Positions 34,750 through 45,541 of a stretch of DNA of 64,000 bases are shown here, in pieces (the stretch's first letter is position 1; each line of letters begins with the position of its first letter). Below the pieces are notes generated by a model, which made no database searches, was not told the DNA's origin, and worked only from the letters and a program-made list of their open reading frames with translations. This DNA comes from Micromonosporaceae bacterium (GTDB lineage: Bacteria; Actinomycetota; Actinomycetes; Mycobacteriales; Micromonosporaceae): the NCBI GenBank assembly GCA_009377645.1, contig WHTQ01000006.1:1-64000 (forward strand). Direction: 5' to 3'. The translations under genes were made by a program, and so were the position numbers.

Positions 34750-37700
34750 GTGGCCGACCGACTGACGATCCGTGGTGCGCGGGAGCACAACCTGCGCGAC
34801 GTCAACCTCGACCTCCCCCGGGAGGCACTGATCGTGTTCACCGGGCTGTCCGGGTCGGGCAAGTCCAGCCTCGCGTTCGACACGATCTTCGCAGAGGGGC
34901 AGCGGCGGTACGTGGAGTCCCTCTCCTCGTACGCGCGGCAGTTCCTCGGGCAGATGGACAAGCCGGATGTCGACTTCATCGAAGGCCTGTCCCCGGCGGT
35001 CTCGATCGACCAGAAGTCGACCTCCCGGAACCCGCGGTCGACCGTCGGCACGATCACCGAGGTCTACGACTACCTCCGACTACTGTTCGCCCGGGTGGGC
35101 GAGCCGCACTGCCCGAACTGCGGCCGCCCGATCGCCCGGCAGACCCCGCAGCAGATCGTCGACCGGGTGCTCGGGATGGACGACGGCACCCGGTTCCAGG
35201 TGCTCGCACCGGTGGTGCGCGGCCGCAAGGGGGAGTATGCCGACCTGTTCGCCGAGCTGCAGGCGAAGGGGTTCGCGCGGGTCCGGGTGGACGGGGTGGT
35301 GCACCCGCTGACCGACTTTGCCGGGACGAAGCCCACGAAGCTGAAGAAGCAGGAGAAGCACACCATCGAGGTGGTGGTGGACCGGCTGACCGTGAAGGCG
35401 TCGGCGAAGCAGCGGCTGACCGACTCGGTGGAGACCGCGCTGAACCTGGCCGGCGGGGTGGTGGTGCTGGACTTCGTCGACCTGCCGGAGGACGACGACC
35501 ACCGGGAGCGGATGTTCTCCGAGCACCTCGCCTGCACGTACTGTGACCTCAGCTTCGAGGCGCTGGAGCCGCGCTCGTTCTCGTTCAACTCGCCGTACGG
35601 CGCCTGTCCGGAGTGCACCGGCCTGGGCACCAAGAAGGAGGTCGACCCGGAGCTGGTCGTGCCGGACCCGGAGCGGACGCTGCGCGAGGGCGCGCTGCAG
35701 CCGTGGACCGGCGGCACCACCCAGGACTACTTCCTCCGGCTGCTGGACGCGCTGGGCCAGCAGGAGGGCTTCGACCTGGACACGCCGTGGCGGGCGATCT
35801 CCGGCCGGGCGCAGAAGACCATCCTGCACGGGGCGCAGGACCAGGTGCACGTGCGCTACCGGAACCGGTACGGGCGGGAGCGCTCCTACTACACCGGGTT
35901 CGAGGGCGTGGTGCAGTGGCTGGAGCGGCGGTACGCCGACACCGAGTCGGACTGGTCCCGCGACAAGTACGAGGGGTATATGCGGGACGTGCCGTGCGGT
36001 GCCTGCGGCGGGGCGCGGCTCAAGCCGGAGGTGCTCGCGGTGACCGTCGGCGGGCGCAGCATCGCCGAGGTGTGCGCGCTGTCGGTCGGCGACTGCTCGG
36101 GGCTGGTCGCCGAGATGACGCTGACCGACCGGCAGAAGCTGATCGCGGAGCGGGTGCTGAAGGAGATCAACGCCCGGCTGCGGTTCCTGGTCGACGTCGG
36201 GCTGGACTATCTGTCGCTGGACCGGCCGGCCGCCACCCTGTCCGGTGGCGAGGCGCAGCGGATCCGGCTGGCCACCCAGATCGGGTCCGGGCTGGTCGGG
36301 GTGCTCTACGTGCTGGACGAGCCGTCGATCGGGCTGCACCAGCGGGACAACCACCGGCTGATGGACACCCTGGTGCGGCTGAAGAAGCTGGGCAACACAC
36401 TGATCGTGGTGGAGCACGACGAGGACACGATCCGGGCCGCCGACTGGATCGTGGACATCGGGCCGGGCGCCGGGGAGCGGGGCGGCCAGATCGTCCACAG
36501 CGGGACCTTCGCCCAGCTGCTGAAGAAGAAGGACTCGATCACCGGCGCCTATCTGTCCGGCCGCCGGTCGATCCCGCTGCCGACGATGCGCCGGCTGGCG
36601 ATGCCGGGCCGGGAGCTGGTGGTGCACGGGGCGCGAGAGCACAACCTGCGCAACCTGACCGTCGGATTCCCGCTGGGGCAGCTGATCGCGGTCACCGGAG
36701 TGAGCGGGTCGGGCAAGTCGACGCTGGTCAACGACATCCTGCACGCGGTGCTGGCGAACCAGATCAACGGCGCCCGGATGGTGCCCGGCCGGCACACCCG
36801 GGTGACCGGGCTGGACCACGTGGACAAGGTGGTCGGGGTGGACCAGTCACCGATCGGGCGCACCCCGCGGTCGAACCCGGCCACCTACACCGGCGTGTTC
36901 GACCACATCCGGCGGCTGTTCGCCGAGACCACCGAGGCGAAGGTGCGCGGGTACGGGCCGGGCCGGTTCTCGTTCAACGTCAAGGGGGGTCGGTGTGAGA
37001 ACTGCGCCGGAGACGGGACCATCAAGATCGAGATGAACTTCCTCCCGGACGTGTATGTGCCGTGCGAGGTGTGCAAGGGCGCCCGCTACAACCGGGAGAC
37101 GCTGGAGGTGCACTACAAGGGGCGCACCATCTCCGAGGTGCTGGACATGCCGATCGAGGAGGCCGAGCAGTTCTTCTCGGCGATCCCGCCGATCCACCGG
37201 CACCTGCGTACGCTGGTCGACGTGGGGCTGGGGTACGTGCGGCTGGGCCAGCCGGCGCCCACCCTGTCCGGCGGCGAGGCGCAGCGGGTCAAGCTCGCCT
37301 CCGAGCTGCAGAAGCGCTCCACCGGCCGAACCGTCTACGTGCTCGACGAGCCGACCACCGGGCTGCACTTCGACGACATCCGCAAGCTGCTGCGGGTGCT
37401 GGAGGGGCTGGTGGACAAGGGCAACACGGTGATCGTGATCGAGCACAACTTGGACGTGATCAAGACCGCGGACTGGCTGATCGACATGGGGCCGGAGGGT
37501 GGCGGCCGGGGCGGCACGCTGGTGGCGGTCGGCACCCCGGAGGAGCTGGCCGAGACGCCGACCAGCTTCACCGGCCAGTTCCTACGCCCGGTGCTCGGCC
37601 TGGCCGGGCCGGCGAGCGAGTCCGGCCAGGCGGGCGCGGCCGTGGCCCGGGCCGAGAAGGCGAACGGGGCGGCCCCCGGCCGAGCCAACACCAACGGAGC

Positions 37701-37833
37701 CGGCGGCAAGGCGGCGGGTGGCAAGGCGGCGGGCGGCAAGGCGGCGGGCGGCAAGGCCGGCGGCCGGTCCGGGGCGGCGAAGGCCGGCGCCCGGGGCCGG
37801 GTCCGGGTCCGGACCCCGCGGTCGAGGTCCTGA
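34750..37833 (+). CDS. uvrA: Excinuclease ABC subunit UvrA
   Basis: The 1027-residue protein recognises DNA damage in nucleotide excision repair. It has two ABC ATPase modules with Walker A loops [12 protein letters not shown] and [12 protein letters not shown], two LSGGEAQR signatures, and zinc-binding CTYC...CPEC and CENC...CEVC clusters. GTG 34750 gives the usual [14 protein letters not shown] start. After the conserved core a roughly 80-residue tail carries GGKAA repeats and a basic end ([11 protein letters not shown]), which may add nonspecific DNA binding. uvrC lies two genes downstream. Confidence 0.96.
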   Translation: MADRLTIRGAREHNLRDVNLDLPREALIVFTGLSGSGKSSLAFDTIFAEGQRRYVESLSSYARQFLGQMDKPDVDFIEGLSPAVSIDQKSTSRNPRSTVGTITEVYDYLRLLFARVGEPHCPNCGRPIARQTPQQIVDRVLGMDDGTRFQVLAPVVRGRKGEYADLFAELQAKGFARVRVDGVVHPLTDFAGTKPTKLKKQEKHTIEVVVDRLTVKASAKQRLTDSVETALNLAGGVVVLDFVDLPEDDDHRERMFSEHLACTYCDLSFEALEPRSFSFNSPYGACPECTGLGTKKEVDPELVVPDPERTLREGALQPWTGGTTQDYFLRLLDALGQQEGFDLDTPWRAISGRAQKTILHGAQDQVHVRYRNRYGRERSYYTGFEGVVQWLERRYADTESDWSRDKYEGYMRDVPCGACGGARLKPEVLAVTVGGRSIAEVCALSVGDCSGLVAEMTLTDRQKLIAERVLKEINARLRFLVDVGLDYLSLDRPAATLSGGEAQRIRLATQIGSGLVGVLYVLDEPSIGLHQRDNHRLMDTLVRLKKLGNTLIVVEHDEDTIRAADWIVDIGPGAGERGGQIVHSGTFAQLLKKKDSITGAYLSGRRSIPLPTMRRLAMPGRELVVHGAREHNLRNLTVGFPLGQLIAVTGVSGSGKSTLVNDILHAVLANQINGARMVPGRHTRVTGLDHVDKVVGVDQSPIGRTPRSNPATYTGVFDHIRRLFAETTEAKVRGYGPGRFSFNVKGGRCENCAGDGTIKIEMNFLPDVYVPCEVCKGARYNRETLEVHYKGRTISEVLDMPIEEAEQFFSAIPPIHRHLRTLVDVGLGYVRLGQPAPTLSGGEAQRVKLASELQKRSTGRTVYVLDEPTTGLHFDDIRKLLRVLEGLVDKGNTVIVIEHNLDVIKTADWLIDMGPEGGGRGGTLVAVGTPEELAETPTSFTGQFLRPVLGLAGPASESGQAGAAVARAEKANGAAPGRANTNGAGGKAAGGKAAGGKAAGGKAGGRSGAAKAGARGRVRVRTPRSRS

Positions 37834-37930
37834 CCGAACCGGCCGGGCAGCCCGGCCAGCCGCGCGGAACCCGCTCCGACGTTGAACCGGAACCCGCCGA
37901 TCGGCGTATTCCCAGACGTGGCACCCGACA

Positions 37931-37961
37931 ACGCACCCAAAACGTTACGCACCCAAAACGT
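37931..37961. repeat. Tandem 15-bp repeats before the Rieske gene
   Basis: ACGCACCCAAAACGT occurs twice with a single T between (37931-37945 and 37947-37961), about 18 bases before the ribosome site and start of the Rieske gene. Each unit also ends in AACGT. A regulator-binding site is plausible, but no regulator can be named. Confidence 0.7.
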
Positions 37962-37979
37962 ACTAGAGAGGTTCTACGG

Positions 37980-38483
37980 ATGAGTGACGAACGCGGGGAG
38001 CTCGAGTCCGGAGCGAGCCGGCGGGCCTGGCTCGCCGGGGCGGGTGCGATCGGGGCGACGGCGGTTCTCGCCGCGTGCGGCACCAACAACGAGAGTCCGG
38101 GCACACCGCCCGGAGCCGACGGGAACGGCTCCGAGCCAGGTCCGGACGACACCGGCGGTGGCGACACCGGCGGCGACCAGGAGCCGCTCACCAGCGCCGA
38201 CGAGGTGGAGGTCGGGGGCGGCGTGATCCTGGCCTCGGAGAGCGTTGTGGTCACCCAACCCACCGCGGGCACCTTCAAGGGCTTCAGCGCCGCCTGCACC
38301 CACGAGGGCTGCACCGTCTCGTCGATCCGCGACGGCATCATCCACTGCGCCTGCCACGGCAGCCAGTACTCGATCGAGGACGGCTCGGTCCTGCAGGCCG
38401 CGCCGGGGCTGACTCCGCAGACTCAGAACCCGCTGCCGACGGTAGAGATCCTGGAGGACGGCGGCTCGATCGTCCGCGCCTGA
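37980..38483 (+). CDS. Rieske [2Fe-2S] lipoprotein with Tat signal
   Basis: The 167-residue protein begins with a twin-arginine signal ([18 protein letters not shown]) ending in a lipobox (LAAC). A Gly/Asp/Pro-rich linker follows, then a Rieske domain with both ligand boxes intact: CTHEGC and CACHGSQY. It should be folded with its cluster in the cytoplasm, exported by Tat and anchored outside as an electron carrier. Its redox partner is not in the window. The ATG follows AGAGAGG. It sits between uvrA and uvrC. Confidence 0.92.
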   Translation: MSDERGELESGASRRAWLAGAGAIGATAVLAACGTNNESPGTPPGADGNGSEPGPDDTGGGDTGGDQEPLTSADEVEVGGGVILASESVVVTQPTAGTFKGFSAACTHEGCTVSSIRDGIIHCACHGSQYSIEDGSVLQAAPGLTPQTQNPLPTVEILEDGGSIVRA

Positions 38484-38553
38484 GCCCCCGTCAGCAGTCC
38501 CGTCAGCCGGGCCGCCGGGGGACGCGGCCGGACCGGAGCTAGGGTTGGTGGAC

Positions 38554-40503
38554 GTGGCAGACCTGTCGACCTTCCGACCGGTACCGGGCACGATCCCGGA
38601 CGGCCCCGGTGTGTACCGGTTCCGGGACGGCACCGGCCGGGTGATCTACGTCGGCAAGGCGAAGAACCTGCGCAGCCGGGTCTGCTCCTACTTCGCCGAG
38701 CCACTGCACCCGCGTACCCGCCAGATGGTTACCACCGCGACCGCGGTCGACTGGGTGACGGTCGGCACCGAGGTCGAGGCGCTGCAGCTCGAGTACGCGT
38801 GGATCAAGGAGTACGATCCGCGCTTCAACGTGAAGTACCGCGACGACAAGTCGTACCCGTACCTGGCGGTCACCCTGGACGAGGATTACCCGCGGCTGCA
38901 GGTGATGCGCGGGGCCAAGCGCCGCGGGGTGCGCTACTTCGGGCCGTACTCCCACGCCTGGGCGATCCGGGAGACGCTGGACCTGCTGCTGCGGGTGTTC
39001 CCGGCCCGGACCTGCTCGGCCGGGGTGTTCCGGCGGGCCGGCCAGATCGGCCGGCCCTGTCTGCTCGGGGACATCGGCAAGTGTGCCGCGCCGTGCGTCG
39101 GCCGGGTCGACGCGGACGAGCACCGGCAGATCGTGGACGACTTCTGCGACTTCATGGCCGGCCACACCGACCAGCTGATCCGGCGGCTGGAGCGGGAGAT
39201 GCGGCAGGCCTCGGACGCGCAGGAGTTCGAGCTGGCGGCCCGGCGGCGCGACGACCTGGCCGCGGTGCGGCGGGCGATGGAGAAGCAGACCGTGGTGCTG
39301 CCCGACGGCACCGACGCGGACGTGGTGGCCTTCGCCGACGACGCGCTGGAGGCGGCGGTAAAGGTGTTCCACGTACGGGCCGGGCGGGTCCGCGGCGAGC
39401 GGGGCTGGGTGGTGGAGAAGACCGAGGAGCTGTCCACAGGAGACCTCGTCCACCACTTCTGCCGGCAGGTCTACGGCGAGGCCGCGGACGTGCCCCGGGA
39501 GCTGCTGGTGCCGGAGCTGCCGGTGGATGCGGACGCGCTGGCGGACTGGCTCTCGCAGCGCCGCGGCGCCCGGGTCAGCCTCCGGGTGCCGCAGCGCGGC
39601 GACAAGAAGGCGCTGATGGAGACGGTGGCCCGCAACGCCGGGGAGGCGCTGACCCAGCACAAGCTGCGCCGGGCCGGCGACCTGACCGCGCGCAGCCAGG
39701 CGCTGGAGGAGATCGGGGGGGCGCTGGGCATGGCGACCGCGCCGCTGCGGGTGGAGTGCTACGACGTCTCCCAGATCCAGGGCACCGACGTGGTGGGCAG
39801 CATGGTGGTCTTCGAGGACGGGCTGGCGCGCAAGGGAGAGTACCGGCGGTTCACGGTCCACGGGGAGGCTGAGGGCACGGACGACGTCTCCTCGCTCTCG
39901 GAGGTGCTGCGGCGCCGGTTCACGCGCTACCTGCAGGCGCGGGCCGAGACCGGCGAGCTGGGCGAGGAGACGTCGAGCGACCCGGATCTGCCCGGAGTGG
40001 ACCCGACCACCGGGAAGCCGCGCAAGTTCGCGTACCCGCCGCAGCTGGTGGTGGTCGACGGCGGCGGCCCGCAGGTGAACGGCGCCGCCGCGGTGCTGAC
40101 CGAGCTGGGGATCACCGAGGTCACGGTGTGCGGGCTGGCCAAGCGGCTGGAGGAGGTGTGGCTGCCGGGGCAGGAGTACCCGTTGATCCTGCCCCGCCAG
40201 TCCGAGGGGCTCTACCTGCTGCAGCGGATCCGGGACGAGGCGCACCGGTTCGCGATCACGTTCCACCGGCAGCGCCGGTCGAAGCGGATGACCGCCTCCG
40301 GGCTGGACACCGTCCCGGGCTTGGGGGAGGTGCGGCGCAAGGCGCTGCTGCGCCGGTTCGGCTCGGTGCGGAAGCTGTCCGCCGCCAGCCCGGAGGAGAT
40401 CGCGCAGGTGCCGGGGATCGGCCCGCGCACCGCCGAGGCGATCGTCGCCGCCCTGCACCCACCCGATCCGGGACCGACACCGGCCGGCGGGCCTGCTCCC
40501 TAG
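38554..40503 (+). CDS. uvrC: Excinuclease ABC subunit UvrC
   Basis: The 649-residue protein makes both incisions in nucleotide excision repair. It has an N-terminal GIY-YIG domain ([26 protein letters not shown] shortened here to GVYRF...[10 protein letters not shown]), a UvrB-binding UVR motif ([17 protein letters not shown]), an RNase H-like endonuclease domain with [10 protein letters not shown], and C-terminal tandem HhH motifs ([29 protein letters not shown]). GTG 38554 is preferred; TAGGGT lies 8 bases upstream with no Shine-Dalgarno, so it is probably leaderless. Confidence 0.95.
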   Translation: MADLSTFRPVPGTIPDGPGVYRFRDGTGRVIYVGKAKNLRSRVCSYFAEPLHPRTRQMVTTATAVDWVTVGTEVEALQLEYAWIKEYDPRFNVKYRDDKSYPYLAVTLDEDYPRLQVMRGAKRRGVRYFGPYSHAWAIRETLDLLLRVFPARTCSAGVFRRAGQIGRPCLLGDIGKCAAPCVGRVDADEHRQIVDDFCDFMAGHTDQLIRRLEREMRQASDAQEFELAARRRDDLAAVRRAMEKQTVVLPDGTDADVVAFADDALEAAVKVFHVRAGRVRGERGWVVEKTEELSTGDLVHHFCRQVYGEAADVPRELLVPELPVDADALADWLSQRRGARVSLRVPQRGDKKALMETVARNAGEALTQHKLRRAGDLTARSQALEEIGGALGMATAPLRVECYDVSQIQGTDVVGSMVVFEDGLARKGEYRRFTVHGEAEGTDDVSSLSEVLRRRFTRYLQARAETGELGEETSSDPDLPGVDPTTGKPRKFAYPPQLVVVDGGGPQVNGAAAVLTELGITEVTVCGLAKRLEEVWLPGQEYPLILPRQSEGLYLLQRIRDEAHRFAITFHRQRRSKRMTASGLDTVPGLGEVRRKALLRRFGSVRKLSAASPEEIAQVPGIGPRTAEAIVAALHPPDPGPTPAGGPAP

Positions 40504-40529
40504 CGTGCTGAGGGTGGGCAGGCCCGCCG
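40485..40529. terminator. Hairpin between uvrC and the subtilase gene
   Basis: A 12-bp perfect inverted repeat, CGGCGGGCCTGC (40485-40496) with 40518-40529, encloses a 21-base loop. The left arm lies in the last uvrC codons. It lies between two convergent genes and could terminate both. No U-run is present, as usual in high-GC actinomycetes. Confidence 0.5.
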
Positions 40530-40544
40530 GTCAGTCGGCGGTGA

Positions 40545-43500
40545 TCAGCTGGCGGGTAGCCGCCAGGCGCGGTTGATCACCTGGTCGATCCGGTTGCCGC
40601 CGGCGTCCCAGGCCTCGACCCGCACCGACGCGAAGCCGGAGCCGGCCGGCGGCCGGTACGTGAGCACCGCCTGGTACTCGCCGTCCCCGACCTCGCGCAC
40701 CGGGCGGGCCAGCCAGCTCGCCCCGTCGTCGTACGAGATCCACAGCCGGGCCCCGGCGATCGCCGGTCCGGCCGCCCCGGGCTGGTGCCGGACCTGCAGG
40801 TCCATCGTGGGCAGCCCGCGGCGGTCCTGCGGTCGCGGCGCCGTGTTGAGCAGGTCCAGTTCGACGTCGTAGTCCACCAGCAGCAGTGGCACAATCTCCG
40901 CCTCACCGTCCGCGGGCCGGGCGGACTGCAGCGTCCAGGCGGTACGCGTGCTCGTCGAGGTGAGCCACCATTCGGCGGTGCGGGTGAGGTCCAGCTCCAG
41001 CCGGTACTCGGCCGGGTCCGGGCTCATCGGGAAGGCTCCTCGTGGCCGGGCCGTTTCGGTGGTCAGCTGGCCGTTCTCGTACATCCGGAACGCGCTCGTG
41101 TACAGGCTGGAGTTGAACAGACCGCGGTGGCCGCGATGCGCGTCCACCCACTCCGCCAGCGCCAGCTGCAGCGTGTCGGCCTCGCGGTAGGTGGGCTCGC
41201 CGCTCTCGAACGCGCCGCCCTCGTTGACACCGGGGTGGGCCGGCTGCTTCCACCAGGTCTGGTCCCGGTGCTCACCCGGCTGGTACGCGGTGAGCGGCTC
41301 GAACATCTGGTTGGGCCGGACGTGCTGCTGGTAGCGGGTATCGCCGGGGACCAGGTACTCGGTCCGCCGGTGTCCGGCGTAGACGGTGTCCGAGATCAGC
41401 AGGGACCGGTTCTGCCAGGGCCGGAAGAAGTGGCGGACCTCGGACATCGGGGTGTCCGCGAGGTCGCCGTGGAAGGCGTTCTCCACGGTGGCGAGCTGGT
41501 TCGGGTCGGCGACGTAGTGCAGCTCGTCCGGGATCCGGTCCGGCTCCGGGAGCACCAGGTCGAACAGGAACGAGCTGGCCGGCGTGCCGAACAGCCGGAC
41601 CGTCACCTCCCCGTCGTCGAGCAGCGCCTGCAGCGTGTCACCGTCCTCCATCGACATGGTCATCGACGGGATGGTGGCGGCGTTGCCCACGAACGCGGAC
41701 CGGATGCCCGACACATTGTTCGCAACGATCATGGCGCGGGCACCGGCGGCGGCGGCGTTCGCCTCCTGCGCGGCGAAGGTCAGGGCACTGGTGCGACGGA
41801 CCAGCACCACCGCGCCGGCCGCGTCGACGCCCTGGTACTCGTCCTCGGTGCCGGTCCCGGCGAACACCAGCGGCAGTGTGTCGTCGCCGTCGAGGGCCGG
41901 CGCGGAGCCGCCCATGGGCAGCACGAGCAGGTCAAGCTCGGTCGGGTCCAGCACGCTCAGCGCGGCGGCGGGCGTCCCGTGCCGGGTGCGGTGGAGGAAC
42001 TCGAACCCGCCGGTGCTGACCGGGTCGGTCGGCTTCGCGTAGAACGGGGTGACCGGCCCGGTGGTGAGGTGCTGGAAGTTGGTGCCCAGCGCGTCACCCC
42101 GCCAGTACCCGATGGTCGCGTTGCCGATTGGCCGGGACTCGAAGCCGGGCGCCTCGATCTCGATCGGGATGGCGTCGCGGGCGTCGAACACGAGCGTGGT
42201 GTCCTCGGTGACCTCGACCTCCGGGTCGCCGATCATCACCCGGTCCTGGACCTGCACCTCGGTCGCTTCGTAGGTGTTGATCAGCCCCATCACGGAGTAG
42301 GTGCCCGGTGGGACCTGGAGCGTGGCGACTCCGTCCACGTACCGCGTGCTCACCTCCGAGAACGCGTTGGCGTCGTGCACATCCACGACCCCGATGCTGC
42401 TGGTGCCGGTCGCCGGCCGGCCATTCCGGGCGATGCCCTCCACGGTCAGCTGGTACAGCTCCGGCTGCACGTAGAAACCGACCGGCGTACGGGCGGCGAC
42501 CTGCCCGCCGGCAGCCTCGGCAACCAGGTAGCCGCCGTAGAGACCGGTCTCGCCGGCGAGCGGGTCGAGCGTGACGGTCACCGTCGACACCCCGCCCGGC
42601 TCGATCGCGACCTGGTCCGGAGCCACCGACAGCATCGGCTCGGTCGCCTCCGCCCCGTCCCGGCTGGCGACCGCCAGCGACAGGTCGAGCGTGACCGGCT
42701 GGTCAGTGCGGTTCGTGTAGGTCAGCTCGGCCTGCACCGGTTCGGCGCCGTCCTGTGGGTACGGGAAGAAGCCCAGGTCGAGCGGGGCGGGGGTGGCCGT
42801 GACCGGTGCCTGCAGCGCGGCTGGCACGTCCACCCGGCCGCCGCCCTGCTGGTAGACGTCGAGGTCGCTGCGGGGCGCTCCGGTGCCGGCGAACCGGGCC
42901 TTCACCTCGCCGGCGGCCAGGTCCGGCTCGGCCTGCCGGAGGATCGCGGCCGCGCCCGCCACATGCGGGGTGGCCATCGAGGTGCCGCTGAGGATGGTGT
43001 AGTTCTCGTCCACCGGCGTACCGCGGCTGGTGCCGGCCGCCCGGGCCGAGACGATGCTCACGCCGGGGGCGGTCACGTCCGGCTTGACCGCGTGGTCACC
43101 CAGCCGCGGGCCGCGGCTGGAGGTGGCGGCGAGCTGCTCGGTCTTGCTCACCGAGCCGACCGTCAGGGCGGCGTCGGCGGCACCCGGTGCTCCGATCGTG
43201 TAGTCCCGGGACCCGTTGTTGCCGGCGGCGATCACGAACAGCAGGTCGTGCTGGGCGGTGAGGGTGTTCACGGCCTGGCTCATCGGGTCGGTGCCGTCGG
43301 CCGGGTCGGTCCCGAGGCTCAGGTTGACCACATCGGCACCCTGGTCGGCCGCCCACTGCATGCCGGCGATCGCCCAGGAGGACTGGCCGGAGCCGGTGTC
43401 GCCGAGCACCTTGCCGTTGAGCAACCGGGCGCCGGGTGCCACCCCGACGTACTGGCCGCCGGAGGCTGCCCCGGTGCCGGCGACGGTGCCGCCCACGTGG

Positions 43501-44318
43501 GTGCCGTGGCCGTGCCGGTCGGAGGCGGTGTCCGAGGTGGTGAAGTTCTCGGCACCTGCGACCTGGCTGGCCAGGTCCGGGTGCGTGGCGTCGATGCCGG
43601 TGTCGAGCACCGCCACGGTCACGCCGGTGCCGTCGAACCCGGCGTCCCACGCCTCGGGGGCGCCGATCTGCGGCACGCTGACGTCCAGCGACGCGGTGAT
43701 CTGCTCGTCCAGCCAGATCCGGTCGATCCCGGCGAGCGGTCCGGTGGTCGCGGCACGGTCACCACTGCCGGCGCCGACCTGCCCGCCACCCGCGGCGCGC
43801 CACCAGTCGGTGCCGTCGATGGTCACCGCCTGCCCGTCGATGCTGGGCAGGTCGGCGGTGACCGTCGCGCCCGCCACCGCCCCGGCGGACTGGGCGGCGA
43901 CCCGGTCCTGGGAGGTGGTGATCACCGGGATCCCGTCGGTGTAGCCGTAGCCGGCGAGCTTGCTGACGTTGAACAGCTCCCGGTCGAGCAGGTCCGGGAC
44001 CAGCCCGGCGGCATCGGACGGGATGACGTACAGGTCCTGGTCACGCTCGATCGTCTCGAACGACGGCGCGTACCCGTCCCGGGGTGCCGGGTCGATCTCG
44101 ACGGCCTGGTCGCCGCCGGGCAGGTGCTGGACCTGGACCTGGTCGCCGGTCAGCAGGGTAAGCGTCACCAGCGGAGCCGTGGCCTCGGCCGGCGGCCGGA
44201 GCTCTGGTGCCTGGTTCGGGGGTTGGGCGCCGGCCGCGCCGACGGAGGCGACGGAGGCGGCTATCACCAGTGTGAACGCGAGGGCGCTGGCCAGCACGCG
44301 GGGGTGGTTGCGAGTCAT
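40545..44318 (-). CDS. Large secreted subtilisin-like (S8) peptidase
   Basis: The 1257-residue protein has a signal peptide (LASALAFTLVIAASVASVGA) and a propeptide region of about 180 residues. An S8 catalytic domain follows with Asp in VTVAVLDTGIDATHPD, His in HGHGTHVGGTVAGT and Ser in GTSMATPHVAGAAAIL, with a PA-like insertion later (about residues 790-860). The long C-terminal half is beta-rich. It is likely an extracellular degradative protease. The ATG follows GAAGGA. The divergent TrmB/LuxR-type regulator at 44511 is the obvious candidate controller. Confidence 0.92.
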   Translation of the reverse strand: MTRNHPRVLASALAFTLVIAASVASVGAAGAQPPNQAPELRPPAEATAPLVTLTLLTGDQVQVQHLPGGDQAVEIDPAPRDGYAPSFETIERDQDLYVIPSDAAGLVPDLLDRELFNVSKLAGYGYTDGIPVITTSQDRVAAQSAGAVAGATVTADLPSIDGQAVTIDGTDWWRAAGGGQVGAGSGDRAATTGPLAGIDRIWLDEQITASLDVSVPQIGAPEAWDAGFDGTGVTVAVLDTGIDATHPDLASQVAGAENFTTSDTASDRHGHGTHVGGTVAGTGAASGGQYVGVAPGARLLNGKVLGDTGSGQSSWAIAGMQWAADQGADVVNLSLGTDPADGTDPMSQAVNTLTAQHDLLFVIAAGNNGSRDYTIGAPGAADAALTVGSVSKTEQLAATSSRGPRLGDHAVKPDVTAPGVSIVSARAAGTSRGTPVDENYTILSGTSMATPHVAGAAAILRQAEPDLAAGEVKARFAGTGAPRSDLDVYQQGGGRVDVPAALQAPVTATPAPLDLGFFPYPQDGAEPVQAELTYTNRTDQPVTLDLSLAVASRDGAEATEPMLSVAPDQVAIEPGGVSTVTVTLDPLAGETGLYGGYLVAEAAGGQVAARTPVGFYVQPELYQLTVEGIARNGRPATGTSSIGVVDVHDANAFSEVSTRYVDGVATLQVPPGTYSVMGLINTYEATEVQVQDRVMIGDPEVEVTEDTTLVFDARDAIPIEIEAPGFESRPIGNATIGYWRGDALGTNFQHLTTGPVTPFYAKPTDPVSTGGFEFLHRTRHGTPAAALSVLDPTELDLLVLPMGGSAPALDGDDTLPLVFAGTGTEDEYQGVDAAGAVVLVRRTSALTFAAQEANAAAAGARAMIVANNVSGIRSAFVGNAATIPSMTMSMEDGDTLQALLDDGEVTVRLFGTPASSFLFDLVLPEPDRIPDELHYVADPNQLATVENAFHGDLADTPMSEVRHFFRPWQNRSLLISDTVYAGHRRTEYLVPGDTRYQQHVRPNQMFEPLTAYQPGEHRDQTWWKQPAHPGVNEGGAFESGEPTYREADTLQLALAEWVDAHRGHRGLFNSSLYTSAFRMYENGQLTTETARPRGAFPMSPDPAEYRLELDLTRTAEWWLTSTSTRTAWTLQSARPADGEAEIVPLLLVDYDVELDLLNTAPRPQDRRGLPTMDLQVRHQPGAAGPAIAGARLWISYDDGASWLARPVREVGDGEYQAVLTYRPPAGSGFASVRVEAWDAGGNRIDQVINRAWRLPAS

Positions 44319-44510
44319 CTGGGTCCTTCGGGTGGCTCAGTCGGGGCGGGTGGGGCGGCGGCGGGTGTCCGCGACCAGGGGGCCGTCGGGCATCGCGCCG
44401 TCGGGGCCGCCTGCCCGTAGTCTGCCGCAGGTTGCGCGCAAACGGGCGTCGTGTTTATGTCATGACGCAGACAGGTCGCGTGCACCCGGCACGCGGAGAC
44501 GGAGGCCCCC

Positions 44511-45536
44511 ATGCATCAGCCCGCTGCGTTGGACGAGCCCAACGGTCACCGGCCGCTCGCCACGGTCGGCGTCGACCAGCTGGCGGAGCGCATCTACCGG
44601 CACCTGCTGGACCAGCCGACCTCGACCCTGTCCGAGGTCGCGACCGACCTGGCGCTCCCGGTCTCCCGGGTCCGGCGGGCGATCACCGGGCTGGAGAACA
44701 TGGGGCTGGTCAGCGCCGCCCCGACCCGGCCGCGCTGCTACACCGCCGCATCGCCGCAGGTGGCGCTGGAAGCCCTGGTCCACCACCAGCTGGAGCAGCT
44801 CTCAGCGGTGCGGGCCGCCGCGGAGCAGCTGCAGGAGCGCTTCCACGCCACCGTCGGGGCCCGGGCGTTCGAGGCGGTCGAGCTGCTGACCGGCCCGGAG
44901 GCGATCGGTCAGCACTTCACGCAGATGGAGCAGACCGCCCAGCGGGAGATCGCGGTGCTCGACCGCCCGCCGTACTTCCTGCCCGCCGTGCTCAACCAGC
45001 GGGTCGAGGCGCACGCCCTGCGGCGAGGGATCCCGGTCCGCGGGGTCTACGCGCACCAGGCGCTGGAGCTGCCCGGGCGGCTGGAGCAGATCCGCACCTC
45101 GGCCCGGGTCGGCGAGCAGGCCCGGCTGATCGCCGAGCTGCCGCTGAAGGTCGCCCTGGTCGACGACAGCGCGCTGGTTCCGCTGCTCGCGCACCCCGGC
45201 GACGAGCGGGCGCTGGTGATCCACCGGTCCGCGCTGGTCGCCGGGCTGTACCTGCTCTTCGAGCTGCTCTGGGAGCAGGCGACTCCGCTGTCCCTGGTCG
45301 ACGAGCCGGCCGGAGCCGCGGCCGGGCGGGCCGGCGACGCCCCGGACTGCGAGATCGCGACCCTGCTGGCGAGCGGGCTGCCGGACAAGGTGATCGCGCG
45401 TCAGCTCGGCGTGAGCCTGCGGACGGTCGCCCGGCGGGTCGGTGCGTTGATGGACCGGCTCGGCGCGCAGACCCGGTTCCAGGCCGGGGTCCGGGCCGCC
45501 ACGCAGGGGCTACTCGACCCACCCCCGGTAGCGTAG
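44511..45536 (+). CDS. TrmB/LuxR-type transcriptional regulator
   Basis: The 341-residue protein has an N-terminal winged helix of the TrmB type (AERIYRHLLDQPTSTLSEVA, RVRRAITGLENMGLVS). A middle sensor-like domain follows (residues about 110-260), then a C-terminal LuxR-type helix-turn-helix (LLASGLPDKVIARQLGVSLR, TVARRVGALMDRLG). This double-HTH design is common among actinobacterial regulators next to secreted subtilases. The gap to the divergent S8 gene contains a GTCATGAC palindrome at 44459, a possible operator. The alpha/beta hydrolase gene begins 5 bases after its stop. Confidence 0.85.
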   Translation: MHQPAALDEPNGHRPLATVGVDQLAERIYRHLLDQPTSTLSEVATDLALPVSRVRRAITGLENMGLVSAAPTRPRCYTAASPQVALEALVHHQLEQLSAVRAAAEQLQERFHATVGARAFEAVELLTGPEAIGQHFTQMEQTAQREIAVLDRPPYFLPAVLNQRVEAHALRRGIPVRGVYAHQALELPGRLEQIRTSARVGEQARLIAELPLKVALVDDSALVPLLAHPGDERALVIHRSALVAGLYLLFELLWEQATPLSLVDEPAGAAAGRAGDAPDCEIATLLASGLPDKVIARQLGVSLRTVARRVGALMDRLGAQTRFQAGVRAATQGLLDPPPVA

Positions 45537-45541
45537 GCGGT

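Noticed and set aside
37700-37760. GGCAAGGCGGCGG tandem units as a satellite or CRISPR-like array
   Set aside because: They are in-frame Gly-Gly-Lys-Ala-Ala codons of the UvrA tail; there are no spacers.
40785-44420. A 1211-codon plus-strand ORF
   Set aside because: It is the antisense of the subtilase gene, Arg/Gly/Val-rich and without motifs; such long shadows are normal at this GC content.
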